Shown here: in pieces, positions 37,579 to 45,865 of the stretch
Layout: each line of letters begins with the position of its first letter
Numbering within the stretch: position 1 is the stretch's first letter
Assembly (NCBI RefSeq): GCF_900403705.1
Contig: NZ_OUNR01000017.1
Span: forward strand, 1 to 64,000
Direction: 5' to 3'
DNA from: Nitrospira lenta
Lineage (GTDB): Bacteria > Nitrospirota > Nitrospiria > Nitrospirales > Nitrospiraceae
Length of the DNA stretch: 64,000 bases
Notes under the pieces: generated by a model
The model's input: only the letters and a program-made list of their open reading frames with translations
Told to the model about the DNA's origin: nothing
The model's database searches: none
Position numbers and translations under genes: made by a program

Positions 37579-37650
37579 GCCGGTCTCCGGTGCAATGGAG
37601 GGGTGTGCATCTGATTCAGCATGGAAGGAGTTCGACCGCTCTGGATCGGG

Positions 37651-38721
37651 TTACTTGAGTACAACGTGCAAGCCGTCATGAAGTTTGTGAGTCCCCGTCC
37701 GCACCACCCGATCGCCTTCATTCAACCCAGCGCGGACTTGGACCAGGCCCCGCTCGCGCGCGCCCGCGGAGATCTCCGTCAATCGGGCGACCTGATTCTC
37801 CACGCGAAACACCATCGTCTTCTCGCGCTGCAGAAACAGCGCTTCTTCTGGGATCAGCAGGGCCCGAGTCTCTAGGCCCAACGTCAGCCGCACCGTGGCA
37901 AACAAACCGGGACGGAGCGCGCCATCAGGATTCGGGACCGCCGCCCGGACGGCGACCGTCCGATTGACGGCTTCGACGCGCGGATCGATCGCGGAGACCT
38001 GCCCTTCGAACGGCACATCGGGAAACGCATCCGTCGTCACGACCAGCTTCTGACCCGCCACAAGCCGGCCGAGCCATACTTCCGGAACCTTGAAATCCAC
38101 ATGGAGCATGCGCAGATCTTCAAGATTGACGATATCCTGTCCGGGCTGGACATAATCCCCGACCGACACGCGGCGCAGGCCCAGCGTCCCGGCGAACGGC
38201 GCGCGGATGACGGATTTTTTCAGACGGACGGCATAGAGCACGTTGTTGGCGGCGGCGGCTTGCAGAGCCAGCCTCGCTTCGTCCACTTGCTGCGCCGGAA
38301 CAATCGTCGTCTGTTGGCCGGACAGCCGCTTCAGCCGTTCATAGGTGACCTGGGCGATTTTTTCCTGGGCGGCAGCTTGATTGGCTTGCGCTTGCAGCTC
38401 TTCTTGATCCAGCTCGATAAGGGGCGCCGCGCGCTCGACGGACTGCCCGTCCGAAAAATCGATCCGGCGAATGACCCCGGATATTTCCGGCCTCACCGTG
38501 ATGGACGCGACCGCCTGTAGCGTCCCGACCGCCTGAATCGATTCCGTGATCGATCCGACGGTCACCGCTGCGGCATCCACCAGTATCGAACTGTCGCTGT
38601 CCTCTTTCGGCACCGCCGACTCGATCGTGGAACGATCCCATAGCCTGAGCGCCACGATGGCGACGACTCCGCACAACAGGAGAACGGCTGCAATTGTTTT
38701 ATGGTTCACAGTACAGAACAT
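37651..38721 (-). CDS. RND efflux periplasmic adaptor (membrane fusion protein)
   Basis: 356 residues with one N-terminal membrane anchor (TIAAVLLLCGVVAIVALRLW) and HlyD/AcrA-type architecture: lipoyl half-motif SITVRPEISGVIRRIDFSDGQ, a short alpha-hairpin (AQEKIAQVTYERLKRL), and the second half-lipoyl IRAPFAGTLGLRRVSVGDYVQPGQDI, then beta-barrel and membrane-proximal domains (LRPGLFATVRLTLG). It links the RND pump to an outer-membrane channel. No nearby regulator is seen. The PepSY protein gene is about 150 nt upstream on the same strand, so read-through from the iron operon is possible. Confidence 0.93.
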   Translation of the reverse strand: MFCTVNHKTIAAVLLLCGVVAIVALRLWDRSTIESAVPKEDSDSSILVDAAAVTVGSITESIQAVGTLQAVASITVRPEISGVIRRIDFSDGQSVERAAPLIELDQEELQAQANQAAAQEKIAQVTYERLKRLSGQQTTIVPAQQVDEARLALQAAAANNVLYAVRLKKSVIRAPFAGTLGLRRVSVGDYVQPGQDIVNLEDLRMLHVDFKVPEVWLGRLVAGQKLVVTTDAFPDVPFEGQVSAIDPRVEAVNRTVAVRAAVPNPDGALRPGLFATVRLTLGLETRALLIPEEALFLQREKTMVFRVENQVARLTEISAGARERGLVQVRAGLNEGDRVVRTGTHKLHDGLHVVLK

Positions 38722-38874
38722 CCGTTTATATCAGCGATCCCGACGCTAGGGAGAAGTCCTCGCCGGACAAACCTCGCCCCCTGGATCTTTATAAGACGTA
38801 TGAACCAGGCAAAACCGCACCCGCAGATCAGGCCTGCCTAAAAATCATGACCGAGCGACGAGATGGAGACGACG

Positions 38875-40041
38875 TTACCGGGCTGGAAGCTGGACTGACG
38901 CAGGAGGATCCGCCGTGATTTTCTGCCGCCGCTGGGCCTTTCGTTTAAGCCGCCACATACGCAGCGCCGTGACATACAGGATAAAGGGCAGGAATCCGGC
39001 CACGAAGACAATCCATCGGCCGGTGAGACCGAAGGCTTCACCAGTGTGAAGGGGAAAGAGCCAGGCAAGAACGGTCTCGCCGGCAGTGAACTGCCGCCAA
39101 TCACGAACATGCAAGACCGCTCCGCTGTACTGATCAAGCCAGACGACGCTGTCGCTGCTGGTGCGCCGCACCTCTTCAGGCCGGCGCAGGCCGATCTGAA
39201 ATGCGTCGCCTGCTTGCTGCGGCAAGCCGATCCACTTCAGCTCACCATCCGGAAGACGTTGCATGGCAATGGCCACGGCTTGATCGACAGGAATAGGCCG
39301 GGCGTCCGGAATCACGGTCGAATACCACTCCGTTTCCACGGGAACCGGCAACAGGACTTTCACAAGAGGAACGACGTAGTGAGGGAATTCGAGATAGAGG
39401 CCGGTGAACGCGAGCACGAGCAGCACGAGCGACCCGGCAATGCCGCTCAGCTTATGCAGGTCATACAACCGGCGGATGCGGCTTCCAGCAGGATTGAACG
39501 TGACCGCTTGCCGATACCTCCCTGCCTTCGGCCACCACAGATACACACCACTGCCGATCGACAGCACCAGCAGCAGCCCCGCGCAACCGACAACGGCCTC
39601 GCCGACCTCATCCAGCAGCCAGGCTTTGTGCAGCTCATAGATGAAGGACACGACGGTCTGTCCCCAGATGCGCCCCCGACTCAACACAGCCGCGCGATAC
39701 GGATCGATGGGGACTTCGATGTCCTGAACATGGCCTGCCGCGCCGGCCGGCACCTTGAACCAGGCCTCCACCACGCCGGGACGCGCCTGCGGTAGAAACA
39801 ACCCGTACGGCCCTGGAAGATCGGGCCGGGCCGCTCGCGCGGCGGCCAGCATCTCCGTGTACGGCCGGTACGGACCGCTGTCTACCACCGTGCGCTGCTC
39901 GGGATTCAGCCACTCATCGATAGTTTGGTAGAACACCAGCGCGCTGCCGGTCAGTCCGCTCAGCGCAAAGACACACCCGACCCACAGACCGAGCCACCCA
40001 TGAACCGCCCACCACAGCTTCTGCCGGGCCTTGCGGCTCAC
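38875..40041 (-). CDS. PepSY-associated transmembrane protein (iron-uptake type)
   Basis: 388 residues with four probable transmembrane helices: an N-terminal WAVHGWLGLWVGCVFALSGLTGSALVF (PepSY_TM signature HxxxG), two in the middle (GEAVVGCAGLLLVLSIGSGVYLW; LSGIAGSLVLLVLAFTGLYLEFP) and a C-terminal pair ending YVTALRMWRLKRKAQRRQ. This family (FpvG/PiuB-like) accompanies ferric-siderophore receptors and is linked to ferrisiderophore reduction in the periplasm; that role is by family. The start at 40041 lies 43 nt after the upstream receptor's stop, in one operon with it. A homologue sits at 47542-48729. Confidence 0.9.
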   Translation of the reverse strand: MSRKARQKLWWAVHGWLGLWVGCVFALSGLTGSALVFYQTIDEWLNPEQRTVVDSGPYRPYTEMLAAARAARPDLPGPYGLFLPQARPGVVEAWFKVPAGAAGHVQDIEVPIDPYRAAVLSRGRIWGQTVVSFIYELHKAWLLDEVGEAVVGCAGLLLVLSIGSGVYLWWPKAGRYRQAVTFNPAGSRIRRLYDLHKLSGIAGSLVLLVLAFTGLYLEFPHYVVPLVKVLLPVPVETEWYSTVIPDARPIPVDQAVAIAMQRLPDGELKWIGLPQQAGDAFQIGLRRPEEVRRTSSDSVVWLDQYSGAVLHVRDWRQFTAGETVLAWLFPLHTGEAFGLTGRWIVFVAGFLPFILYVTALRMWRLKRKAQRRQKITADPPASVQLPAR

Positions 40042-40086
40042 AGCCTAGTCCGACCACGGCCGCGCGGCGCCCCTGCCGCAACACAT

Positions 40087-42684
40087 TTAGTTGAACTCCA
40101 GCTTGACGGAGCCGATCACCGTGAACGGGGCTCCGGTGTACACGATCTCTCTGAAGTTCTGCGCTCCGGTGAAATACCGCTGATCGAGGAGATTGGTAAA
40201 ATTGATCGCCGCGATGAGATTCGTTTTCGCAAAGAACTCCGGCTTCCGGTAATACAGCGCCGCATCCATTCTGGCGAATCCCGGCATATCAAACCCGTTT
40301 TGACAGGATGACCCCACAGGATCCTGACACTGGAGCAGTCCCTGCCGTTTCCCTTGTGCGTACATACCGACTCCCGCTCCAAATCCTTTGACCACGCCTT
40401 CCTGGAAGAAATACGTCGTCCACAGACTGCCCTGATGCAGCGGTACGTTGGGGAGCCGGCTATCCACGACAAACTTATTGTCTTCACTGACCCGGGCATC
40501 GACATACGCGTAGTTGGCGATAATGTCCCAGCCTGGCATCACCTGACCCGCGACATCGACCTCGAATCCCCGGCTATGTTGCTCTCCCGTGGCCACAGAG
40601 AAGAACACTCCGTTCGCAGGATCGGAGGTCAACACGTTTTTCTTTCTGATGTCAAATACGGCCACTGTCGAACGCACCCTTCCTTCCATCGCCTGGAATT
40701 TGAGCCCTCCTTCGTACGATTTCCCTCGCTCCGGACTGAACACACTCCCGTCGAAACTCCGAGAGCCGGTCGTTTGCGGGGCAAACGATTCTGTGTAGTT
40801 GGCAAAGACAGCCACCCATTTCCACGGCTGATAGGTCACTCCGATGGACGGACTGAACGCGGTATCGGTTTCGTGGGTCTTCGTCGTCGTTGGGTTGAAA
40901 TCGTGTGGACGGGTGGTGAGTTTTTGCTCCAAGACATCGAACCGGCCTCCGGCATGCACATGCAGGTTCTCCAGCAGATCGATCTGATCACCGAAATAGG
41001 CGCCCATAATATTATTCGTCTGCGCAGAATTTCCGAACAAGGACAGCGGCCCGTCAGCGAACAACCGATTGCCCGGATTATAAATATCGATAAAGCTGCC
41101 CAACCCGCCGAAATCTCCGGAAAGCGTTGACGATTGATGCTCACGGCCCAGCTCGATACCCAACAACGCCTTATGCTTTACCGACCCGGTCGAGAACAGC
41201 CCGTGCAATTCATTTTGCCAGTAATGGCTCTGCACCGTTTGCGGAGTCTCGTACCGCGCCAGAGTGAGAATGCCGGTCACATCGTCCATCACGTTGGACT
41301 CAAGGCTGGTGTACCGCTCGCGTGACGCCGCTGATCGAAATGCGCTACGCCACTTCCACGCATCGCTGATCTCGTGAATCAGTGTCAGCGTCGCCTTGCC
41401 GGAATTGATTTCTCCACGCCGGCTGGGATCGCCGAGAAAGCGGCCGATCGGAATCGACGCAGGCCGATTGCCGACCGCGACGGTGCCGCGATCGATAGGC
41501 GACCGGTCGTAGAGATATTCCCCCTCAAAACGGAACGTCGTCCGCGGTCCGATCTCCCACCCGAATGTCGGAGTGAGGAAAAGCCGGTCCGTCTTGACTC
41601 CCTCACGGTAACTTTCCGCCGATTCATACATTCCGTTGAACCGGTAGGTCAGGGTCTTGCTTTCATTCAGCGGTCCGCCGATATCCACCGTCGGCCGATA
41701 GAGATTGTAACTGCCGACGATCATCTCAGCCGAATAATACGGGTCTTTCAAAGGGGCCTTGGTAATCTGATTGATCACACCCCCGGGATCGGTCCGTCCG
41801 TAGAGAAACGACGCGGGACTCTTGACGACCTCGATACTTTCGATATTAATAATATCGCGAGCCGCCCGTGAGCCGTAGGTGCTGTCATCCCTGAACCCGT
41901 TCTTGAAGACATTCAAGTCCGAACGAAAACCGCGAATCATAAAATCGCCGGCTCTGCCGCCTTGCGTATTCGGCATAGACGTGCCGCTCACGTTGCGCAG
42001 CGCATCGCTCATACGGATCACTTTTTGATCTTCCATGACCTGGCGCGTGACAACTTGAATCGAACGCGGAATATCCTGAATCGGCGCAGGAATCCTGGTA
42101 GCGCTCGACGACTCATCCGCTGTGTAACTGCGTTCATCCCGCTCCTTCACGTCTTTCACAACAATCTCCGGAACTTTCACCGGTTTGCTCTTCGGAACCA
42201 TGGCCGGCTCGCTGGGCAGCTCAGACGCCGCGGGCTGAGCGAGGAGCGGAACTGAAGATACCGAGGGGACTGCGGACAGGCCAGGAACCAGCGTCACGGC
42301 ATTGGCGCTCGTGCTCCGGTAGGTCAATCCCGTCCCCTCTAACAACGCCTGCAAGGCCGCTTCCGGCGTATGGCTGCCGCTGACACCGGAGGATTTCGCA
42401 TCGGCGGCGAGTTCCGTCGGAAAGCTGACCTGCCACCCAGTCGCCTCAGCGAAGGCGTTCAGCGCCGCCCCCAGCGGTTGAGCACCGATATTGAAAGTGA
42501 TCGCGGGCGCCTGCTGTACCGGCGCGGCTCCCTCCTGCGCCTGAACGGGAGAAACCATTTGTCCGAAACAAGCCATGACCAGAAGGACTCCAGCCGTCCT
42601 CCCGATTCCCTTACATCCATTCCGCCGTACAGTGCCATTCCCGCACCGTACCATCCGTATTGCCGCCTGATCGTCTGCTTGCAT
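40087..42684 (-). CDS. TonB-dependent siderophore receptor with STN domain
   Basis: 865 residues; start ATG 42684 with AAGGAGG 6 nt upstream. Order: signal peptide (residues about 28-50), STN domain (FNIGAQPLGAALNAFAEATGW to about residue 130) that senses for the ECF/FecR pair, a linker with KPVKVPEIVVK (likely TonB box), a plug (SIQVVTRQVMEDQKVIRMSDALRNVSG; SPASFLYGRTDPGGVINQI) and a 22-strand barrel ending TVIGSVKLEF with terminal Asn. This is the FpvA/FoxA/PupB class, in which ligand binding signals gene expression through FecR and a sigma factor, which here lie directly upstream. Confidence 0.94.
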   Translation of the reverse strand: MQADDQAAIRMVRCGNGTVRRNGCKGIGRTAGVLLVMACFGQMVSPVQAQEGAAPVQQAPAITFNIGAQPLGAALNAFAEATGWQVSFPTELAADAKSSGVSGSHTPEAALQALLEGTGLTYRSTSANAVTLVPGLSAVPSVSSVPLLAQPAASELPSEPAMVPKSKPVKVPEIVVKDVKERDERSYTADESSSATRIPAPIQDIPRSIQVVTRQVMEDQKVIRMSDALRNVSGTSMPNTQGGRAGDFMIRGFRSDLNVFKNGFRDDSTYGSRAARDIINIESIEVVKSPASFLYGRTDPGGVINQITKAPLKDPYYSAEMIVGSYNLYRPTVDIGGPLNESKTLTYRFNGMYESAESYREGVKTDRLFLTPTFGWEIGPRTTFRFEGEYLYDRSPIDRGTVAVGNRPASIPIGRFLGDPSRRGEINSGKATLTLIHEISDAWKWRSAFRSAASRERYTSLESNVMDDVTGILTLARYETPQTVQSHYWQNELHGLFSTGSVKHKALLGIELGREHQSSTLSGDFGGLGSFIDIYNPGNRLFADGPLSLFGNSAQTNNIMGAYFGDQIDLLENLHVHAGGRFDVLEQKLTTRPHDFNPTTTKTHETDTAFSPSIGVTYQPWKWVAVFANYTESFAPQTTGSRSFDGSVFSPERGKSYEGGLKFQAMEGRVRSTVAVFDIRKKNVLTSDPANGVFFSVATGEQHSRGFEVDVAGQVMPGWDIIANYAYVDARVSEDNKFVVDSRLPNVPLHQGSLWTTYFFQEGVVKGFGAGVGMYAQGKRQGLLQCQDPVGSSCQNGFDMPGFARMDAALYYRKPEFFAKTNLIAAINFTNLLDQRYFTGAQNFREIVYTGAPFTVIGSVKLEFN

Positions 42685-42772
42685 GCGATGCCTCCTTCAC
42701 AATTCCATGCTTGCGTAGACGGACGGCGGGCGATATTTCCTCACCCATACGAAAACACCATGTAGAGAAGAT

Positions 42773-43846
42773 TTAGAAAAGAATCGCGAGACGATCGGAA
42801 ACACTGAGCATGTGGACCGGAACTGTCTTGACGAGAAGCGCCAGCACGCTCGAAGGATTGTCCATATCGTACGTGCCGGTCACATGGATTTCCCCGGCGC
42901 GTGGATTCCACAGCGTGATCGTGCCGGGATAGTACCGCCGGACTTCGTTGAGGACCTGCGCCAGCGGCACGTCATCAACGACCAGTCGTCCACGAACCCA
43001 CGCCGATGCCGTCGAGACATCGACAGCGTAGGGACGGCCCACCCGGCCGGCCTCCGTTTCAATCTGCAACCCGGCGCTCACCCGCGCGTGCGGACCCGCA
43101 CCGGCGCCGACTTCGACAATGCCTTCCAACACCGTCACCTGGTCACGCCCGGCCTCTGCACGGACCACAAACGCCGTGCCGACGGCGCGGGTGGCGGATT
43201 GAGCCGTCGCAACGACGAACGGCCGATCGGCATCGTGCTGAACGTGAAACAGCGCCTCTCCTTTCAGCAAACGAATATGCCGCGCCGTTCCATCGAAGGC
43301 TACCGCCACCGCCGATTGCGTGTTGAGCGTCATGAGCGAATGATCGGGCAGCTCAATCGTCCGGCGCTCTCCGACCGCCGTCCGATAGTCGGCTTGCCAC
43401 CGAGTCGCCACATCAAAATACAGCGCCGCCATGATGAGGAGGATCACGGACGCCGCGAGCGCCGTGGCGGAGAACACCGCTCGACGAATAGCGAAGAGTC
43501 GGAAACCGGACAGCTTTGACGAAGCTGTCTCCGCGGTATGCACTGCCGCTGCGCGCAAGTCCGGATCGTCCCACAGGGCGGAAACCCGGTGAAACATCTG
43601 CGCATGCGCGGGACTTTGGGCATGCCAGTCATCGAACGCCCGGCGCTCGTCCGGCAAGAGGCCTTGGCCCTGCAAGCGGATGACCCAGGCCACGGCTTCC
43701 TGACGCAACCGGGCTTCTTCAGCGGATGAAATCATGGCTCGTGCTTCGTCGGTAAGAGGCCTCGCCCCGTCTGCGGTCCGGATATCGACCGGGGCCAATG
43801 AGACGCTAGTATAACTGGTGACGAAATGACGAACCAATTCCCTCAC
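42773..43846 (-). CDS. FecR-family anti-sigma/regulator
   Basis: 357 residues. The N-terminal cytoplasmic DUF4880 part (EAVAWVIRLQGQGLLPDERRAFDDWHAQSPAHAQMF, broken into about residues 49-85) binds the sigma factor. One transmembrane helix follows (VFSATALAASVILLIMAALYF), then the periplasmic FecR domain (TAVGERRTIELPDHSLMTLNT; GEALFHVQHDADRPFVVATA) and an STN-like C-terminal domain (VDDVPLAQVLNEVRRYYPG) that contacts the receptor. The frame opens with GTG at 43846, overlapping the stop of the sigma gene (GTGA), consistent with coupling; an internal ATG at 43735 is the alternative. Confidence 0.92.
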   Translation of the reverse strand: MRELVRHFVTSYTSVSLAPVDIRTADGARPLTDEARAMISSAEEARLRQEAVAWVIRLQGQGLLPDERRAFDDWHAQSPAHAQMFHRVSALWDDPDLRAAAVHTAETASSKLSGFRLFAIRRAVFSATALAASVILLIMAALYFDVATRWQADYRTAVGERRTIELPDHSLMTLNTQSAVAVAFDGTARHIRLLKGEALFHVQHDADRPFVVATAQSATRAVGTAFVVRAEAGRDQVTVLEGIVEVGAGAGPHARVSAGLQIETEAGRVGRPYAVDVSTASAWVRGRLVVDDVPLAQVLNEVRRYYPGTITLWNPRAGEIHVTGTYDMDNPSSVLALLVKTVPVHMLSVSDRLAILF

Positions 43847-44361
43847 TCATCTGCGTCGAGAGGACCGAGCACCTCACAACAGTGATCGAGCGCGCGCATC
43901 AGCAGCTTCTCAACCCCGCTCTCAGAAATGTCCATGCGCGAGGCAATTTCGCGATACGAATATCCGTATACACGGCACAGCAGAAAGGCTTCACGGGTTC
44001 GAGGCGGCAGGGATTCGATCGACTGCAGGAAGGTGCGGAACCGCCGTTTCCCGACCAGGACACGTTCCGGCGAGGGAGCATGAGACGGCACCTCCAGCGC
44101 CTCTTCCAACGACTCATAACTGTTGGGCCTGATCTTTTCCTTGCGCAAATGATCGATGGCCAGGTTGCTGGCAATCCGATGCAACAGCGCGCGTGGCTGC
44201 TCGACCCCCCGACCGTCGTCCAGCCGAAGCAGTCGTAGATAGGTTTCTTGCACAAGATCGGCGGCGGTGTCCCGGCAGCGTACCATGCTCACCAGACGGC
44301 GCATGAGCTCGTCGCGATACTGATGGAAGAACTCTGCGATCTGTGAATAGGTCAGCGTCAT
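43843..44361 (-). CDS. ECF sigma factor, FecI-type
   Basis: 172 residues with sigma region 2 (EFFHQYRDELMRRLVSMVRC, DLVQETYLRLLRLDD) and region 4 helix-turn-helix (LPPRTREAFLLCRVYGYSYREIASRMDISESGVEKLLMRAL). FecI-type sigmas drive siderophore receptor operons after FecR-mediated signalling. The ATG at 44361 is shared with the stop of a 25-codon upstream ORF (ATGA), and the gene sits downstream of leader element D and a Fur-like site. The order sigma-fecR-receptor-PepSY is the classical cell-surface-signalling operon. Confidence 0.94.
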   Translation of the reverse strand: MTLTYSQIAEFFHQYRDELMRRLVSMVRCRDTAADLVQETYLRLLRLDDGRGVEQPRALLHRIASNLAIDHLRKEKIRPNSYESLEEALEVPSHAPSPERVLVGKRRFRTFLQSIESLPPRTREAFLLCRVYGYSYREIASRMDISESGVEKLLMRALDHCCEVLGPLDADE

Positions 44362-44435
44362 ACGTAGACCATCTGTTCGAGGAAAAGGGAACCGGGCTTG
44401 CTTCGATGGACGGCCCGGCGTGCCTTCTCCTTCAT
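44358..44435 (-). CDS. Possible 25-residue leader ORF before the ECF sigma gene
   Basis: An ATG lies in the U-tract/tail of the leader-D hairpin (44433-44435) and opens a 25-codon frame (starts MKEKARRAV, ends LEQMVYV) whose TGA overlaps the sigma-factor ATG. No Shine-Dalgarno precedes it. Because its stop is fused to the next start, it could couple translation to readthrough of the terminator. It may also be chance; no homology can be tested here. Confidence 0.35.
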   Translation of the reverse strand: MKEKARRAVHRSKPGSLFLEQMVYV

Positions 44436-44494
44436 GAAAAAGCCCACGCGCATCGTGAGATGCGGTGGGCTCTGTTCTCGAAGACTCTGGCCTC
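44436..44494 (-). promoter_or_regulatory. Leader element D: GAGGCCAGAG box plus intrinsic terminator
   Basis: Read on the minus strand: GAGGCCAGAG (44494-44485), spacer UCUUCGAGAA, CAGAGCCCAC, then a hairpin 44471-44441 (AGCCCAC-GCGCATC against GATGCG-GTGGGCT) followed by a U-tract. Three similar copies occur at 46323-46381, 51681-51735 and 57804-57864. The hairpin plus U-run is an intrinsic terminator placed before the ECF sigma gene, so expression requires antitermination or escape. The ligand or factor is unknown. Confidence 0.75.
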
Positions 44495-44509
44495 AGTACA
44501 CGCGGACTA

Positions 44510-44563
44510 CATGATATTGAGAAATGGTCTCAGATAATGAAGGCGGAGCGGTGGTAAAGTCAA
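44510..44563 (-). promoter_or_regulatory. Probable promoter D with Fur-box-like operator
   Basis: On the minus strand TTGACT (44563-44558) lies 17-18 nt before a weak -10 (TCATTA/CATTAT, 44540-44534). An imperfect palindrome TGATATTGAGA/TCTCAGATAAT (44512-44522 and 44528-44538) overlaps the -10 and resembles a Fur box; its half-site ATTTCTCAATATCA nearly equals that in promoter B. It precedes leader D and the ECF sigma operon. Confidence 0.55.
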
Positions 44564-44582
44564 TGTCCATCTCAATCCCCTA

Positions 44583-44600
44583 TTACGGTCGGCACCGTAA
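44583..44600. other. Perfect 7-bp palindrome with CGGC loop
   Basis: TTACGGT-CGGC-ACCGTAA (44583-44600), upstream of promoter D and downstream of the small 48-residue gene. No U-tract follows in either direction. It may be the 3' hairpin of the bfd-type operon or an operator. The rest of 44601-44699 holds no gene that I can see. Confidence 0.35.
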
Positions 44601-44699
44601 GGATGAGGCGATTCATGATCCCGCCCCCACATCCACCGCAGATCGATCAACGAGCTGAGCCAGATCCAGACTCATACGTTCCGCAATCGGCACGCCTCC

Positions 44700-44846
44700 T
44701 TATGGAGACCACCAGGCCACCATCTCCGCTCCGCCGCCAGCAATCCAGAGGGCGGCCAGCGCGCCGACGATCATGCCGAACGCCACAGCCAGACTGACGA
44801 TCACGCCACGATCGTCATCCCCAGGCCCACTCGATCGCGGCGGCAT
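44700..44846 (-). CDS. 48-residue single-pass membrane protein
   Basis: A small ORF with one transmembrane helix (VIVSLAVAFGMIVGALAALWIAGG, about residues 15-38), preceded by a polar N-terminus (PPRSSGPGDDDRG) and followed by a short tail ending VAWWSP. A GGGAGAGAGG tract lies 8 nt upstream of its ATG, and the gene is only 23 nt past the stop of the zinc-ribbon ORF, so it looks like the last gene of the Bfd operon. Codon use and composition look coding. Function unknown. Confidence 0.6.
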   Translation of the reverse strand: MPPRSSGPGDDDRGVIVSLAVAFGMIVGALAALWIAGGGAEMVAWWSP

Positions 44847-44869
44847 ACGCAACAGCCTCTCTCCCTTCC

Positions 44870-45034
44870 TTAATCGGACGCGCCGCCTGACGCGGCCGCA
44901 CGGCTTCTTCCCCGGCCTTCATCGATCGACAACGCGCTTTCCGTAATGGCATACCCGCACTCGACACAGACCCAGAACGCCCCGTTCGAGTACAGACTCG
45001 CGCGATGGCAGCGTGGACATGACCGGCATTTCAT
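44870..45034 (-). CDS. Small zinc-ribbon protein
   Basis: About 54 residues with two CxxC knuckles: KCRSCPRCHR near the N-terminus and VCVECGYAI about 20 residues later, a rubredoxin/zinc-ribbon pattern. Start ATG 45034 is chosen to begin at the knuckle; the frame extends to 45052, where it would overlap the upstream gene by 4 nt. It has a basic, Ala/Gly-rich tail. Function unknown; probably DNA- or protein-binding. Part of the small-gene string behind bfd. Confidence 0.6.
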   Translation of the reverse strand: MKCRSCPRCHRASLYSNGAFWVCVECGYAITESALSIDEGRGRSRAAASGGASD

Positions 45035-45048
45035 GAATCGACTCCCAC

Positions 45049-45300
45049 TCAATGACAGACCTCCGTATGCGCACCCTGCCTGGCGGACGAGGCCAGTCCC
45101 GCCGGTTGCTGTGTTACGAGCCCCGCCAAGCGGCCGACCGTATCGGCAAAGGCGAGAAACTCTTCACGATTGAAATGCAGCGTGATCGGCCCGCAGGTCA
45201 CGTGCAGCCGTCCACATCCACACAGCACCAATTTCATCGGCCCATCAGCACGTAAGGTCTTTTCCATGTCAGCAATCTCCTTGTCGGTGAAAATACACAT
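45049..45300 (-). CDS. Conserved-looking small protein in the iron block, unknown function
   Basis: About 83 residues from ATG 45300 (TTG 45309 also possible). Core KLVLCGCGRLHVTCGPITLHFNREEFLAF has an alternating strand pattern with a CxC and HVTC, and a C-terminal helix (TVGRLAGLV). No recognised family. Located between the peroxiredoxin-like gene and the zinc-ribbon gene, and its end overlaps the latter's longest frame by 4 nt. Confidence 0.55.
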   Translation of the reverse strand: MCIFTDKEIADMEKTLRADGPMKLVLCGCGRLHVTCGPITLHFNREEFLAFADTVGRLAGLVTQQPAGLASSARQGAHTEVCH

Positions 45301-45327
45301 CCGCTTCAAGTCTCCGAGCCCTTCTCT

Positions 45328-45840
45328 CTACGCCAGGAGGCACGAGGCCCTGGCAGCCCATCCATCGACATCCTCGGCGCTGTCGGGGGTCGCCACCCGT
45401 TGCGATACCCCGATGAGCTCCTGCAGAACCGTCAGGTCATGCGCGATAAAGTCATGACTGACCCGCAGGCGCAGGACACCGGTGCGATCGATGACAAAGG
45501 TGTGGCACCGCTGAGCCGGCGCCGTCACGGCGACGCCGAAGAATCGATGCAGCCGTCCGCAGGGGTCCGCCAAGACCGGCGTGAGCGGTCGGTCCCCTGG
45601 CTCAATCCACAAGCGATGCAGCGGCCGGGCGCCGGACGCGACAATGAGGAGGGATGCGCCAAGGTCAGCAAATCGTCGGGCCTGGTCGTCGATTAACCCG
45701 GACGCCACATGTCCGGGATAAGGAAGGAAACACAACGCGACGACCTTGTTTGCGTAGCACGCGCCATGCAAATAGGTGAGGTGTCCGCCAACCAGCGCCG
45801 GTCCTTGAAAACCCAATGCCTGCATCCCATTTCGTTTCAT
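45328..45840 (-). CDS. Peroxiredoxin/thioredoxin-fold protein lacking the peroxidatic Cys
   Basis: 170 residues with an AhpC/TSA-like layout: NKVVALCFLPYPGHVASGLIDDQARRFADLGASLLIVASG aligned to the usual NKWVVLFFYPxDFTxxCPTE segment shows no Cys at the catalytic place (PGHVASG). The C-terminal half, with LADPCGRLHRFFGV and HTFVIDRTGVLRLR, matches the fold. AAGGAG lies 7 nt before the ATG. A non-catalytic redox-fold protein in an iron-uptake operon may be a binding or sensing protein; this is inference. An alternative is simple divergence from the AhpC family. Confidence 0.7.
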   Translation of the reverse strand: MKRNGMQALGFQGPALVGGHLTYLHGACYANKVVALCFLPYPGHVASGLIDDQARRFADLGASLLIVASGARPLHRLWIEPGDRPLTPVLADPCGRLHRFFGVAVTAPAQRCHTFVIDRTGVLRLRVSHDFIAHDLTVLQELIGVSQRVATPDSAEDVDGWAARASCLLA

Positions 45841-45865
45841 CGCCTGTCTCCTTTACGTGAATGAG

